From DASTGO01 sp035719045 (GTDB taxonomy: Bacteria; Actinomycetota; Actinomycetes; Actinomycetales; Kineosporiaceae): 11,471 nucleotides of DNA. The position numbers were made by a program, and so were the translations under genes. The stretch is from NCBI GenBank assembly GCA_035719045.1, contig DASTGO010000034.1, positions 1-11,471 of the forward strand. The letters run 5' to 3'. This document shows positions 1-6,228 of the stretch, one piece after another (position 1 is the first letter of the stretch; each line of letters starts with the position of its first letter). The notes beneath the pieces were generated by a model. The model was not told the origin of the DNA, ran no database searches, and was given only the letters and a program-made list of their open reading frames with translations.

Positions 1-949
1 ATTCCTGTACGAGGGTGGGGTAGGTGTTGATGTCGTGCCGCCCTTGCAGCAGGAGGTACGGCACCTGCAGTTCGGGGACCGCTCGGAAGAGGTTGATGCG
101 GTAGGCGAGGGGGGCCAGTGTCCGGAGGTTGAAGCTGCTGCCCAGCTGAGCTGCTGGAATGTCGAAGAGCGTGACTTCGCGGGACAGCATCCGCCGGATG
201 AGGGGCGACATGCCGCGCTGCCCGTGCAGCATCCCGCCGAACCGCTGGACCCAGCGTTTCTGGATCATCATGCCCGACACGTATGCGTCACCGTCGCGTT
301 GCCAGTACCCGTCGACCCGCTCCAACTCCTTCACTGCCTTGGTGTTTCCGACGGTTCTGGCCTGGTCGAGGGTGTGATGGTAGGACAGGCGGTCGCTGTC
401 CAGGGGTACGACCGGCTGTCCCATGCAGACGAGGGCGGAGTAGTCGTCGGGGTGCCGGGCCGCGACCACCAGGCCGAGGCCGGCACCCCAGGAGTGGCCC
501 ACCAGGATGATCCGGTCCTTGCCGAACCTTCGCTTGAGGTACTCGGTCAGTTCGTGGGTGTCCTGCACGAGCTGACCGACGGTCATGGTCTGGGCGCTGA
601 TAAACGGGGAGTAGGACTTGCCGGTTCCTCGCTGGTCCCAGTGGACGACGACGTAGTGGTCCTCCAGCGCGGCGTTGACGTTCCGGCACAGGCCCATCTC
701 CGAGAATCCAGGCCCTGCGTGCAGGAAGAGCAGCACCGGGTTCTCCGCGCTCCTGCCTCTGATGAGGACCGCCTGCGAGCAGCCGCCGAGCCGTAGCCGC
801 CGGAACTCGGCGATGCTGCCGGAAACGACCCTGCCGTCAGAATCCCGGAACGCCGGGGTTCGTACGACGTACCGGGTGAGCAGCGCGCCTGCGAGGACGA
901 CGACCACGAGTCCAGCGACGATCGAGACGACGACCAGCAGGATCCACAC
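1..949 (-). CDS. membrane-anchored alpha/beta hydrolase, proline iminopeptidase-like (3' end beyond window)
   Basis: Probable serine hydrolase of the alpha/beta fold, close to prolyl aminopeptidase-type enzymes; the substrate cannot be told. The reading frame on the minus strand is open from a GTG at 949 to the window edge (about 316 codons), so the C-terminus is missing. Residues about 2-24 form one hydrophobic segment (WILLVVSIVAGLVVVVLAG), a signal anchor or uncleaved signal. Then come the oxyanion motif HAGPG (76-80), WDQRGTGKS (103-111), the nucleophile elbow GHSWG with Ser152, and GRHD with the probable catalytic Asp305; the catalytic His would lie beyond base 1. The GTG start is chosen because a strong AGGGGGGAG ribosome binding site (965-957) sits 7 nt upstream and the anchor begins at once. 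It lies 82 nt downstream of a PadR repressor on the same strand, so the two are probably co-transcribed and the hydrolase may be a PadR target. GC content is lower than in the genes from 1.9 kb onward. Family confident, substrate unknown. Confidence 0.85.
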   Translation of the reverse strand, partial: MWILLVVVSIVAGLVVVVLAGALLTRYVVRTPAFRDSDGRVVSGSIAEFRRLRLGGCSQAVLIRGRSAENPVLLFLHAGPGFSEMGLCRNVNAALEDHYVVVHWDQRGTGKSYSPFISAQTMTVGQLVQDTHELTEYLKRRFGKDRIILVGHSWGAGLGLVVAARHPDDYSALVCMGQPVVPLDSDRLSYHHTLDQARTVGNTKAVKELERVDGYWQRDGDAYVSGMMIQKRWVQRFGGMLHGQRGMSPLIRRMLSREVTLFDIPAAQLGSSFNLRTLAPLAYRINLFRAVPELQVPYLLLQGRHDINTYPTLVQE

Positions 950-987
950 CGTTCTTCTCCCCCCTGTCTTTGCCAGTTCTCATCGAG

Positions 988-1006
988 CGCCGCCGCATGG
1001 GCGGCG
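988..1006 (-). other. small hairpin between padR-type gene and hydrolase gene
   Basis: A 7-bp perfect stem (CGCCGCC/GGCGGCG) with a 5-nt loop lies in the 82-bp gap between the repressor and the hydrolase. There is no T-tract in the direction of transcription. It might weaken read-through or stabilise an RNA end, but a 7-bp GC stem can occur by chance in DNA of this composition. Confidence 0.25.
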
Positions 1007-1031
1007 ATGCGGGCTGGTTCACACAGCCCCG

Positions 1032-1607
1032 CTACGACCCCTCGAGAACGGCTGCCTCGCGGGACCCGTCCGCGAGTGCACGCTCTGCCCAGGAAGCCCA
1101 TGCGACGACCGCGGCATTGAGCCGGATGCCGAGTTCGGCGGCCAGGACGCCGAAGATGTCGGCGTCGACGGGCCGACCGCCGTCCGGTCCGGTCTGTGCT
1201 GCTGCCCTGGCCTCGCCGGCCCACTCGGTGAGGTAGTCGGCGAACGCCTGGGCGTGCTGGGCGTGCCTGCGGACGAGGTCGATTCCCTCCTCGGCGGGCA
1301 GGAGCGTGACCAGGAACGCGCGGAGTGCGGCGGGATCTCGGGTGGGCGGCTCGGGCTCCGGGGAGGTCAGCCAACGGCGCAACTCCGCGCGCCCGTCGGG
1401 TGTGATCGCATAGGTGCGTCGGCCTCGAGCCCCTTCCTCAACGACCGTGGTCAGGCCTTCGTCGGCGAGGCGGTTCAGTTCCGGGTACAGCTGGCAGGCC
1501 TGGGCGTGCCAGACGTGGTCGAGCGTCTTCTGGAACACCTTGGCCAGCTCGTACCCGCTGCTCGGGCGTTGGGCGAGCAGACCGAGCAGGGCATGCCGAA
1601 GAGCCAT
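1032..1607 (-). CDS. PadR-family transcriptional regulator
   Basis: DNA-binding repressor of the PadR family, 191 residues from the chosen start. Residues 1-75 are the winged helix: MALRHALLGLLAQRPSSGYE is the typical opening, QLYPELNRLADEGL is the recognition region and hinge, and GRRTYAITPDGRAELRRWL is the wing. The C-terminal half (about 85-185) is an Ala/Arg/Glu-rich helical stretch, as in the PadR dimerisation domain (Vir_C-like). The ATG at 1607 is preferred over one 45 nt upstream because the family motif begins exactly there, although its ribosome binding site is weak (GGTGG, 4 nt spacing). The upstream ATG would add a non-conserved 15-residue tail and lies inside a palindrome (1637-1652) that looks like an operator. 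Two such palindromes upstream suggest autorepression. The hydrolase downstream on the same strand is the natural regulated partner; PadR proteins often respond to phenolics or antibiotics, but no ligand can be read here. Confidence 0.9.
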   Translation of the reverse strand: MALRHALLGLLAQRPSSGYELAKVFQKTLDHVWHAQACQLYPELNRLADEGLTTVVEEGARGRRTYAITPDGRAELRRWLTSPEPEPPTRDPAALRAFLVTLLPAEEGIDLVRRHAQHAQAFADYLTEWAGEARAAAQTGPDGGRPVDADIFGVLAAELGIRLNAAVVAWASWAERALADGSREAAVLEGS

Positions 1608-1636
1608 TTTGCCACCGTACCAATATCGTTCTAGTG

Positions 1637-1652
1637 ATGGATGTCTATCCAT
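1637..1652. promoter_or_regulatory. palindrome 1, probable PadR operator (ATGGAT-GTCT-ATCCAT)
   Basis: A perfect inverted repeat with 6-bp arms and a 4-nt spacer, 29 bp upstream of the PadR ATG. It has the same geometry as the palindrome at 1663-1678 and agrees with it at 11 of 16 positions in direct alignment. The centres are 26 bp apart. PadR regulators commonly bind dyad-symmetric sites in their own promoters, so autoregulation is the likely role. This is inference from position and symmetry. Confidence 0.5.
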
Positions 1653-1662
1653 AGAGATTGAC

Positions 1663-1678
1663 AGGTATGACTATACCT
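1663..1678. promoter_or_regulatory. palindrome 2, probable PadR operator overlapping a leftward -10 box
   Basis: AGGTAT-GACT-ATACCT, a perfect 6-4-6 inverted repeat. On the minus strand it contains TATAGT (1675-1670), a good -10 hexamer for the PadR gene, so a protein bound here would block the promoter. I see no convincing -35 at 16-18 bp. A TTGACA (1658-1663) overlaps its edge on the plus strand and could be the -35 of a rightward promoter toward the RDD stub, but the best TATAAC (1678-1683) is only 14 bp away. Confidence 0.5.
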
Positions 1679-1818
1679 ATAACCCGGTCTCGACATCAGT
1701 CATCGATCACGTCTGTTGTCGATCGGGCACCTGCTCCCGGGTGACCTCGTGCTCGCGGGTGGCCGGCTCGACACCGATCGCGTTCCCGTACGAACAGCAA
1801 CACGGAGAGGTGGACTCT

Positions 1819-1929
1819 GTGAACTACGCCCCATGGTCCAAGCGGGCTGCCGGGTACCTCATCGACTGGGGAGCGCTGGACACCATCACGCCCTTCCCGG
1901 GTCAGGGACGGGCGATCCGGGCGAGGTAG
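1819..1929 (+). pseudogene. truncated 5' end of an RDD-family membrane protein gene
   Basis: A GTG at 1819 with a good ribosome binding site (GGAGAGG, 1804-1810, 8 nt spacing) opens a 36-codon frame. Residues 1-18 (MNYAPWSKRAAGYLIDWG) match the usual N-terminal start of RDD-family proteins, which have the pattern Y-A-x-W-x-x-R-x-x-x-Y-L-I-D just before the first transmembrane helix. After Gly18 the RDD pattern ends: the expected hydrophobic helix is absent, and the frame runs through non-family residues to TAG at 1929. Its last 28 bases overlap the 3' end of the convergent ROK gene. The stub is best read as a gene broken by a rearrangement with its junction near 1870-1900. A genuine 36-residue peptide is possible but less likely. 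Confidence 0.6.
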
Positions 1930-3233
1930 CCGGCGGGGTCGGCGATCACGTCCCGGACGACGCTGGTCGCCGCACCCCGCACCGCCGCCTGCGCCCCCAG
2001 CGCCGAGACCAGGACCCGCGGGGCGGCCCACTGCGCGGACAGCACCCGGCGACCGAGTTCGTCCTCGACCGGTCCACGCAGCCAGGGGGCCAGCCGGGCG
2101 AAGCCGCCGCCGAGCACCACGGCGTCCACGTCGACCACGTTGACCAGGGCGGCCACCCCGGTGCCCAGCCACCGCCCGGCGTCGCGAATGGCGCCGACCG
2201 CCCGCTCCCGGCCCGCGGCCGCCTGGGCGACCAGTTCGTCCAGCGGCCCCCCGCCACCCCCGTTCACCGAGCCCGCGCGGCCCTCCAGCCCGGCGGCCCG
2301 CAGGATGGCGTCCTGCCCGGCGGCCTGCTCCAGGCAGCCGACCGATCCACAGCGGCAGACAGGACCGCAGTCACGGACCGGCAGGTGCCCGATCTCGCCG
2401 CTGAACCCGCGCACGCCGCGGAACAGGCGCCCGCCGACGACCAGTCCGGCGCCGATGCCGATCTCCCCGGAGACGTGCACGAAGGTGGTCAGCGGGGCAT
2501 CGTCCGCGGTGTGATGGCCCCCGCACCACAGCTCGCCGAGGGCCGCCAGGTTGGCCTCGTTGTCCAGTCGCATCGGCAGGCCGTCCAGTCGCATCGGCAG
2601 GCCGTCCAGGCGGATCGGCAGGTCGTCCAGCCGCATCGGCGGGCCGCCGGTCGCGCCCTGATCCGCCAGCCGGGCGCGCAACTCGTCCAGGACGGGGACG
2701 TCGTGCCAGCCCAGGTTGGGTGCGAGCCGCAGCACCGGCTGCCGGGTCTCCACCAGACCGGGGACCGCCACGGCCAGCCCTGCCACCTCCGCCCCGGACG
2801 CCCGGGCCTCGTCCACGGCCTCGGCGACGGCGGCGGCGGCCAGGTCGAGCACGGCGCCCTGTGGCCGGTCCCGCACATCCCCTGCCAGCACCCGGCGGCC
2901 GCGCACCTCCCCCGACAGGTCGACGGTGCAGGTGGCCAGGTAGTCGACGTTGATCTCCAGCCCGATCCCGACCGGCCCGGGCGGGGCGAGTCCCAGCGGC
3001 GCCCCCGGCCGGCCGACCGCACCGGTGGCCGGGGCCCGGTCCTGCTCGGTGACCAGGCCGGCCCCGGCCAGGGCGTCGACCAGGGCGGACACGGTGGCCT
3101 TGGTCAGGCCGGTGGCCGCGGCGATCCCGGCCCGCGACACGGGCCCGCGATCGGCCACTTCGGCCAGCACGAGGGCCAGATTGTGTTCCCGTAGCGACAC
3201 CTGCCGCGCCGGGGCCACTCGATTTCCGGCCAT
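1902..3233 (-). CDS. xylR: ROK-family transcriptional repressor, probable xylose repressor XylR
   Basis: Sugar-responsive repressor, 443 residues, divergent from xylA and so most likely the D-xylose-responsive regulator of this locus. The N-terminal winged helix-turn-helix (about 15-62) contains PVSRAGIAAATGLTKATVSA. The ROK sugar-kinase-like domain follows from about 88, with VAVPGLV (155-161), DNEANLAALGE (224-234), HVSGEIGIGAGL, and the zinc motif GHLPV..CxCGxxGCLE with His283, Cys293, Cys295 and Cys300. The usual NDAN catalytic motif of ROK kinases reads NEAN here, as expected of a repressor rather than a glucokinase. Residues about 197-224 are an in-frame run of four 7-residue repeats (LPMRLDG type) not typical of the family. 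The ATG at 3233 has no spaced ribosome binding site, but a -10 box places +1 on its A, so translation is probably leaderless; a GTG at 3218 is the alternative. Regulation of xylA is inferred from position and operator. Confidence 0.9.
   Translation of the reverse strand: MAGNRVAPARQVSLREHNLALVLAEVADRGPVSRAGIAAATGLTKATVSALVDALAGAGLVTEQDRAPATGAVGRPGAPLGLAPPGPVGIGLEINVDYLATCTVDLSGEVRGRRVLAGDVRDRPQGAVLDLAAAAVAEAVDEARASGAEVAGLAVAVPGLVETRQPVLRLAPNLGWHDVPVLDELRARLADQGATGGPPMRLDDLPIRLDGLPMRLDGLPMRLDNEANLAALGELWCGGHHTADDAPLTTFVHVSGEIGIGAGLVVGGRLFRGVRGFSGEIGHLPVRDCGPVCRCGSVGCLEQAAGQDAILRAAGLEGRAGSVNGGGGGPLDELVAQAAAGRERAVGAIRDAGRWLGTGVAALVNVVDVDAVVLGGGFARLAPWLRGPVEDELGRRVLSAQWAAPRVLVSALGAQAAVRGAATSVVRDVIADPAGYLARIARP
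2562..2645 (-). repeat. four tandem 21-bp units inside the ROK gene
   Basis: Four consecutive 21-bp units: 2562-2582, 2583-2603, 2604-2624 and 2625-2645. Units 1 and 2 are identical; units 3 and 4 differ from them at a few positions. Being a multiple of three, the run keeps frame and encodes the 7-residue repeat L-P-(M/I)-R-L-D-(G/D/N) in the repressor. The last copy on the coding strand (unit 1) fuses to the conserved NEAN motif, so the repeat appears to be a duplication of the native strand that precedes the sugar-site loop. Confidence 0.9.
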
Positions 3234-3275
3234 CCCTCGAGCATACTGGGGATAAGTTCAACGGGTAAACAAACT
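3234..3275 (-). promoter_or_regulatory. xylR promoter (leaderless) with overlapping xyl-type operator
   Basis: On the minus strand, TTTACC (3269-3264), an 18-bp spacer and TATGCT (3245-3240) form a plausible promoter whose +1 falls on the A of the repressor's ATG. Overlapping the -35 is a 21-bp site (3255-3275) reading AGTTTGTTT then ACCCG then TTGAACT on the minus strand. Its outer AGTT...AACT ends are symmetric, though the inner part is not. The AGTTTGTTT half and the 21-bp span match the B. subtilis xyl operator as I recall it. XylR bound here would cover its own -35 and lie about 90 bp upstream of xylA. I could not pick a convincing xylA -10/-35 pair. Confidence 0.5.
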
Positions 3276-3362
3276 CTCGCACCACCGGCAGCCGCACCAC
3301 CCGCCGACCGGGGACGGACCCCGTCGGCCCGACCGCTCGACAACCACCCGGGAGGGTGTCCG

Positions 3363-4556
3363 ATGACCCAGCCGACCCTGCAGCCGACTCCTGCGGACAA
3401 GTTCACCTTCGGCCTGTGGACCGTGGGCTGGCAGGCCCGCGACCCCTTCGGTGACGCCACCCGGGCCGCCCTGGACCCGGTCGAGTCCGTGCACCGGCTG
3501 GCGGAGCTCGGCGCGTACGGCGTCACCTTCCACGACGACGACCTGGTGCCGTTCGGGTCCGACGCCGAGGCCCGCGCCAAGACGATCGAGGCGTTCCGGG
3601 CGGCGCTGGCCCAGACCGGCCTGAAGGTCCCGATGATGACCACGAACCTGTTCACCCACCCGGTGTTCAAGGACGGCGCCTTCACCGCCAACGACCGCTC
3701 GGTCCGCCGGTACGCCCTGCGCAAGGTGATCCGCAACCTCGACCTGGCCGCCGAACTGGGCGCGACCACCTACGTGTTCTGGGGCGGCCGGGAGGGTGCG
3801 GAGTCCGAGGCGGCCAAGGACGTCCGGACCGCCCTGGACCGCTACCGCGAGGGCCTGGACACCCTGGCTCAGTACGTGGTCGACCGCGGGTACGGGATCC
3901 GGTTCGCCCTGGAGCCGAAGCCGAACGAGCCCCGCGGCGACATCCTGCTGCCGACGATCGGCCACGGGCTGGCCTTCATCAACAGCCTGCAGCACGCCGA
4001 CATGGTCGGGCTGAACCCCGAGGTCGGGCACGAGCAGATGGCCGGGCTGAACTTCGTGCACGGCGTGGCGCAGGCACTGTGGCACGGCAAGCTGTTCCAC
4101 ATCGACCTCAACGGGCAGAAGGGCCCGCGCTACGACCAGGACTTCATCTTCGGCCACGGCGACCTGATCAACGCCTTCTTCCTGGTGGACCTGCTGGAGA
4201 ACGGCCCCGGCGGGCGGCCGGCCTACGAGGGCCCGCGGCACTTCGACTACAAGCCGCTGCGGACCGAGGACTTCGACGGGGTGTGGGCGTCGGCGGCGGC
4301 GAACATGCGGACGTACCTGCTGCTCAAGCAGCGGGCGCAGTCCTTCCGGGCCGACCCGGAGGTGGCGGAGGCGATCGCCGCGGCCCGCATCGGCGAGCTG
4401 GCCGAGCCGACCCTGGCGGACGGTGAGGGCTATCCGGGCCTGCTGGCCGACCGCAGCGCCTTCGAGGACTTCGACGCCGACGCCGTCGCCGCCCGCGGTG
4501 CCGGCTACGTGCGGCTGAACCAGTTGGCCGTCGAGCACCTCCTCGGCGCCCGCTGA
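3363..4556 (+). CDS. xylA: xylose isomerase
   Basis: Cytoplasmic TIM-barrel enzyme converting D-xylose to D-xylulose (and D-glucose to D-fructose), using two divalent metal ions. At 397 residues it is the short actinobacterial class I type (Streptomyces enzymes are about 388). All expected active-site residues are visible: His57 and Asp60 in TFHDDD, Glu184 and Lys186 in LEPKPNEPRG, Glu220 and His223 in NPEVGHEQMAG, Asp248 in FHIDLNGQ, Asp258 and Asp260 in RYDQD, and Asp295 in HFDYKP. Relative to Streptomyces enzymes as I recall them, there is a short insertion of about 5 residues around 281-290 (GPGGRPAYEG). The ATG has a strong ribosome binding site (GGAGGG, 3351-3356, 6 nt spacing). It is divergent from the ROK repressor with an operator-like site between them, so xylose induction is likely. 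A strong hairpin follows 7 nt after the stop codon, and xylulokinase comes next on the same strand. Confidence 0.98.
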   Translation: MTQPTLQPTPADKFTFGLWTVGWQARDPFGDATRAALDPVESVHRLAELGAYGVTFHDDDLVPFGSDAEARAKTIEAFRAALAQTGLKVPMMTTNLFTHPVFKDGAFTANDRSVRRYALRKVIRNLDLAAELGATTYVFWGGREGAESEAAKDVRTALDRYREGLDTLAQYVVDRGYGIRFALEPKPNEPRGDILLPTIGHGLAFINSLQHADMVGLNPEVGHEQMAGLNFVHGVAQALWHGKLFHIDLNGQKGPRYDQDFIFGHGDLINAFFLVDLLENGPGGRPAYEGPRHFDYKPLRTEDFDGVWASAAANMRTYLLLKQRAQSFRADPEVAEAIAAARIGELAEPTLADGEGYPGLLADRSAFEDFDADAVAARGAGYVRLNQLAVEHLLGAR

Positions 4557-4563
4557 CCCCTCG

Positions 4564-4604
4564 CCCCGGCAGGCCCGTACTCCCTCGGTACGGGCCTGCC
4601 GGGG
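4564..4604 (+). terminator. strong hairpin after xylA
   Basis: A perfect 17-bp stem (CCCCGGCAGGCCCGTAC and its complement) with a 7-nt loop starts 7 nt after the xylA stop. No T-tract follows, which is common for actinobacterial intrinsic terminators. It lies between xylA and xylB, so it should either end or attenuate xylA transcription, or protect the 3' end of an upstream mRNA segment. Confidence 0.75.
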
Positions 4605-4614
4605 GGCCGGGAGA

Positions 4615-4650
4615 CCCGCAGGACCCGGACGCCCCGCAGGACCGGGGGCG
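4615..4650 (+). repeat. direct repeat and small hairpin in the xylA-xylB gap
   Basis: An 11-bp direct repeat, CCCGCAGGACC, occurs at 4615-4625 and 4633-4643. The second copy is embedded in a 6-bp hairpin (CGCCCC 4630-4635 with GGGGCG 4645-4650). The role is unknown. Together with the large hairpin just upstream it makes the 156-bp intergenic region strongly structured as RNA. Confidence 0.4.
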
Positions 4651-4712
4651 CCTGGTCGTCGGGACGGAGCCGAAGGCTTACCGTCGGTAGGACCGAGCGA
4701 AACGAGGAGTCC

Positions 4713-6167
4713 ATGGTGCTGGTGGCGGGGATCGACTCCTCGACGCAGTCCTGCAAGGTGGTCATCCGGGACGCCGAGAGCGGCTCCCTGGTCCGGGAGG
4801 GCCGGGCCTCCCACCCGGACGGCACCGAGGTCCACCCCGACCACTGGTGGGCGGCGCTGCAGCAGGCCGTCCGCAGCGCGGGCGGGCTGAACGGGGTCGC
4901 CGCCGTGGCCGTCGGCGGGCAGCAGCACGGGATGGTCGCGCTCGACGAGTCCGGGGCGGTGGTCCGGCCGGCCCTGCTGTGGAACGACACCCGCTCCGCA
5001 CCCCAGGCGGCCCGGCTCACCGAGCAGTTCGGCGGGGCGCAGGCGTGGGCGGACGCGGTCGGGCTGGTCCCGGTGGCCTCCTTCACCGTGACCAAGCTGG
5101 CCTGGATGGCCGAGCACGAGCCGCAGGCCGCCGAGCGGACCGCCGCGGTCTGCCTGCCCCACGACTACCTCACCTGGCGCCTGGCCGGCGGCGGGCCTGC
5201 CGCGGGATCACCGTCGGCGGGCCTGGAGGACCTGATCACCGACCGCGGTGACGCCTCCGGGACCGGCTACTACTCCGCCGCCACCGGCGAGTACCGGCGG
5301 GACCTGCTGGCCGCGGCCCTCGGGCACGACGCCGTGCTCCCCCGGGTGCTCGCACCGACCGACCCGGCCGGCAAGACGGCGGCCGGGGTGGCCGCGGCGG
5401 CCGGACTGCCCGGCGGGATCACCCTCGGCCCCGGCACCGGGGACAATGCGGCGAGCGCGCTCGGGGTGGACGCCCGGCCCGGGGACGTCATCGTCTCGGT
5501 CGGCACCTCCGGCGTGGTCTGCGCGGTGTCCGACGTGCCGGCCGCGGACCCGACCGGGATCGTCGCGGGGTTCGCCGACGCCGCCGGCGGATACCTGCCC
5601 CTGATCGCCACCCTCAACGCCGCCCGGGTGCTGGACGCCGTCGCCCGGATCCTCGGCGTGGGGCTGGACGAGCTGTCCCGGCTGGCGCTGAGCGCTCCGC
5701 CCGGCGCCGGCGGGCTGGCCCTCGTCCCCTACCTGGAGGGCGAGCGCACCCCGAACCGCCCGGACGCCACCGGCGCCCTGCACGGCCTGCGGCTGGACAC
5801 CACCACCCCGGCGTACCTGGCCCGGGCCGCGGTCGAGGGCCTGCTCTGCGGGCTGGCCGACGGGCTCGACGCGATCGCCGGTCAGGGCACCCGGATCGAC
5901 CGGGTGCTGCTGGTCGGCGGTGGCGCCCGTTCGGCGGCCCTGCGGGAGATCGCCCCGACGGTGCTCGGTCGCCCGGTCGTGGTCCCCCCGCCCGGGGAGT
6001 ACGTGGCGGACGGCGCCGCCCGGCAGGCCGCCTGGGTGCTCACCGACGGCGCCTCCCCGCCGCACTGGGAGCGGCCCGGCAGCAGGAGCTACGAGGCCGA
6101 CCCGGTGCCGGCGGTCCGGGAGCGCTACGCCGAGGTCCGGGAACTGACCGCCCGCAGACCCGGCTGA
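4713..6167 (+). CDS. xylB: xylulokinase (FGGY family)
   Basis: Cytoplasmic kinase that phosphorylates D-xylulose with ATP to D-xylulose 5-phosphate, feeding the pentose phosphate pathway; it acts directly after XylA. At 484 residues it has the normal family length. The N-terminal FGGY domain opens with GIDSSTQSCK (Asp8) and contains GGQQHGMV (69-75, His72) and LLWNDTR (88-94), equivalent to the substrate-binding motifs. The catalytic base is Asp244 in GPGTGDNAASALG. The C-terminal ATPase half has VSVGTSGVV (261-269) and the adenosine motif LLVGGGARS (399-407). A Gly/Pro/Ser-rich insertion of about 10 residues near 160-170 precedes TDRGDASGTGYYS. The ATG has a GAGGAG ribosome binding site (4704-4709) only 3 nt away; the GTG codon next to it would give a better 6 nt spacing. 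It shares its strand with xylA, but a strong hairpin separates them, so it may have its own weak promoter (TACCGT at 4680-4685 is a possible -10). Confidence 0.97.
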   Translation: MVLVAGIDSSTQSCKVVIRDAESGSLVREGRASHPDGTEVHPDHWWAALQQAVRSAGGLNGVAAVAVGGQQHGMVALDESGAVVRPALLWNDTRSAPQAARLTEQFGGAQAWADAVGLVPVASFTVTKLAWMAEHEPQAAERTAAVCLPHDYLTWRLAGGGPAAGSPSAGLEDLITDRGDASGTGYYSAATGEYRRDLLAAALGHDAVLPRVLAPTDPAGKTAAGVAAAAGLPGGITLGPGTGDNAASALGVDARPGDVIVSVGTSGVVCAVSDVPAADPTGIVAGFADAAGGYLPLIATLNAARVLDAVARILGVGLDELSRLALSAPPGAGGLALVPYLEGERTPNRPDATGALHGLRLDTTTPAYLARAAVEGLLCGLADGLDAIAGQGTRIDRVLLVGGGARSAALREIAPTVLGRPVVVPPPGEYVADGAARQAAWVLTDGASPPHWERPGSRSYEADPVPAVRERYAEVRELTARRPG

Positions 6168-6202
6168 CCCCGCAGGCCCGGCTGACCGCCTGCCCTCCCC
6201 GG

Positions 6203-6228
6203 CCGCCCGGTCCCCCCGGACCGGGCGG
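6203..6228. terminator. shared terminator between convergent xylB and beta-glucosidase genes
   Basis: A perfect 11-bp stem (CCGCCCGGTCC/GGACCGGGCGG) with a CCCC loop lies in the 61-bp gap between two convergent stop codons and abuts the beta-glucosidase stop codon. It is symmetric and so can serve both strands. There is no T-tract. Confidence 0.7.

Noticed and set aside
1608..1652. Upstream ATG start (1652) for the PadR gene
   Set aside because: It adds 15 non-conserved residues and lies within a palindrome that looks like an operator downstream of the likely transcription start; the family motif starts at the ATG at 1607.
1658..1683. Rightward promoter TTGACA with TATAAC for the RDD stub
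   Set aside because: The spacer is only 14 bp, shorter than usual, so it is mentioned but not called as a promoter.
2562..2645. CRISPR array
   Set aside because: The units are directly adjacent without spacers and are translated in frame within the ROK gene.
1716..3194. 492-codon plus-strand frame opposite the ROK repressor
   Set aside because: The opposite strand encodes all ROK motifs including the zinc ligands; this frame is a compositional shadow with repeats mirrored from the 21-bp units.
1902..3233. ROK glucokinase instead of repressor
   Set aside because: It has an N-terminal winged helix-turn-helix, the NDAN kinase motif is changed to NEAN, and it is divergent from xylA.
3258..5162. 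634-codon open frame on the minus strand opposite xylA and xylB
   Set aside because: It is antisense to two genes with complete catalytic motifs and gives a Gly/Arg/Val-rich product with no recognisable domain; long shadow frames are expected in high-GC DNA.
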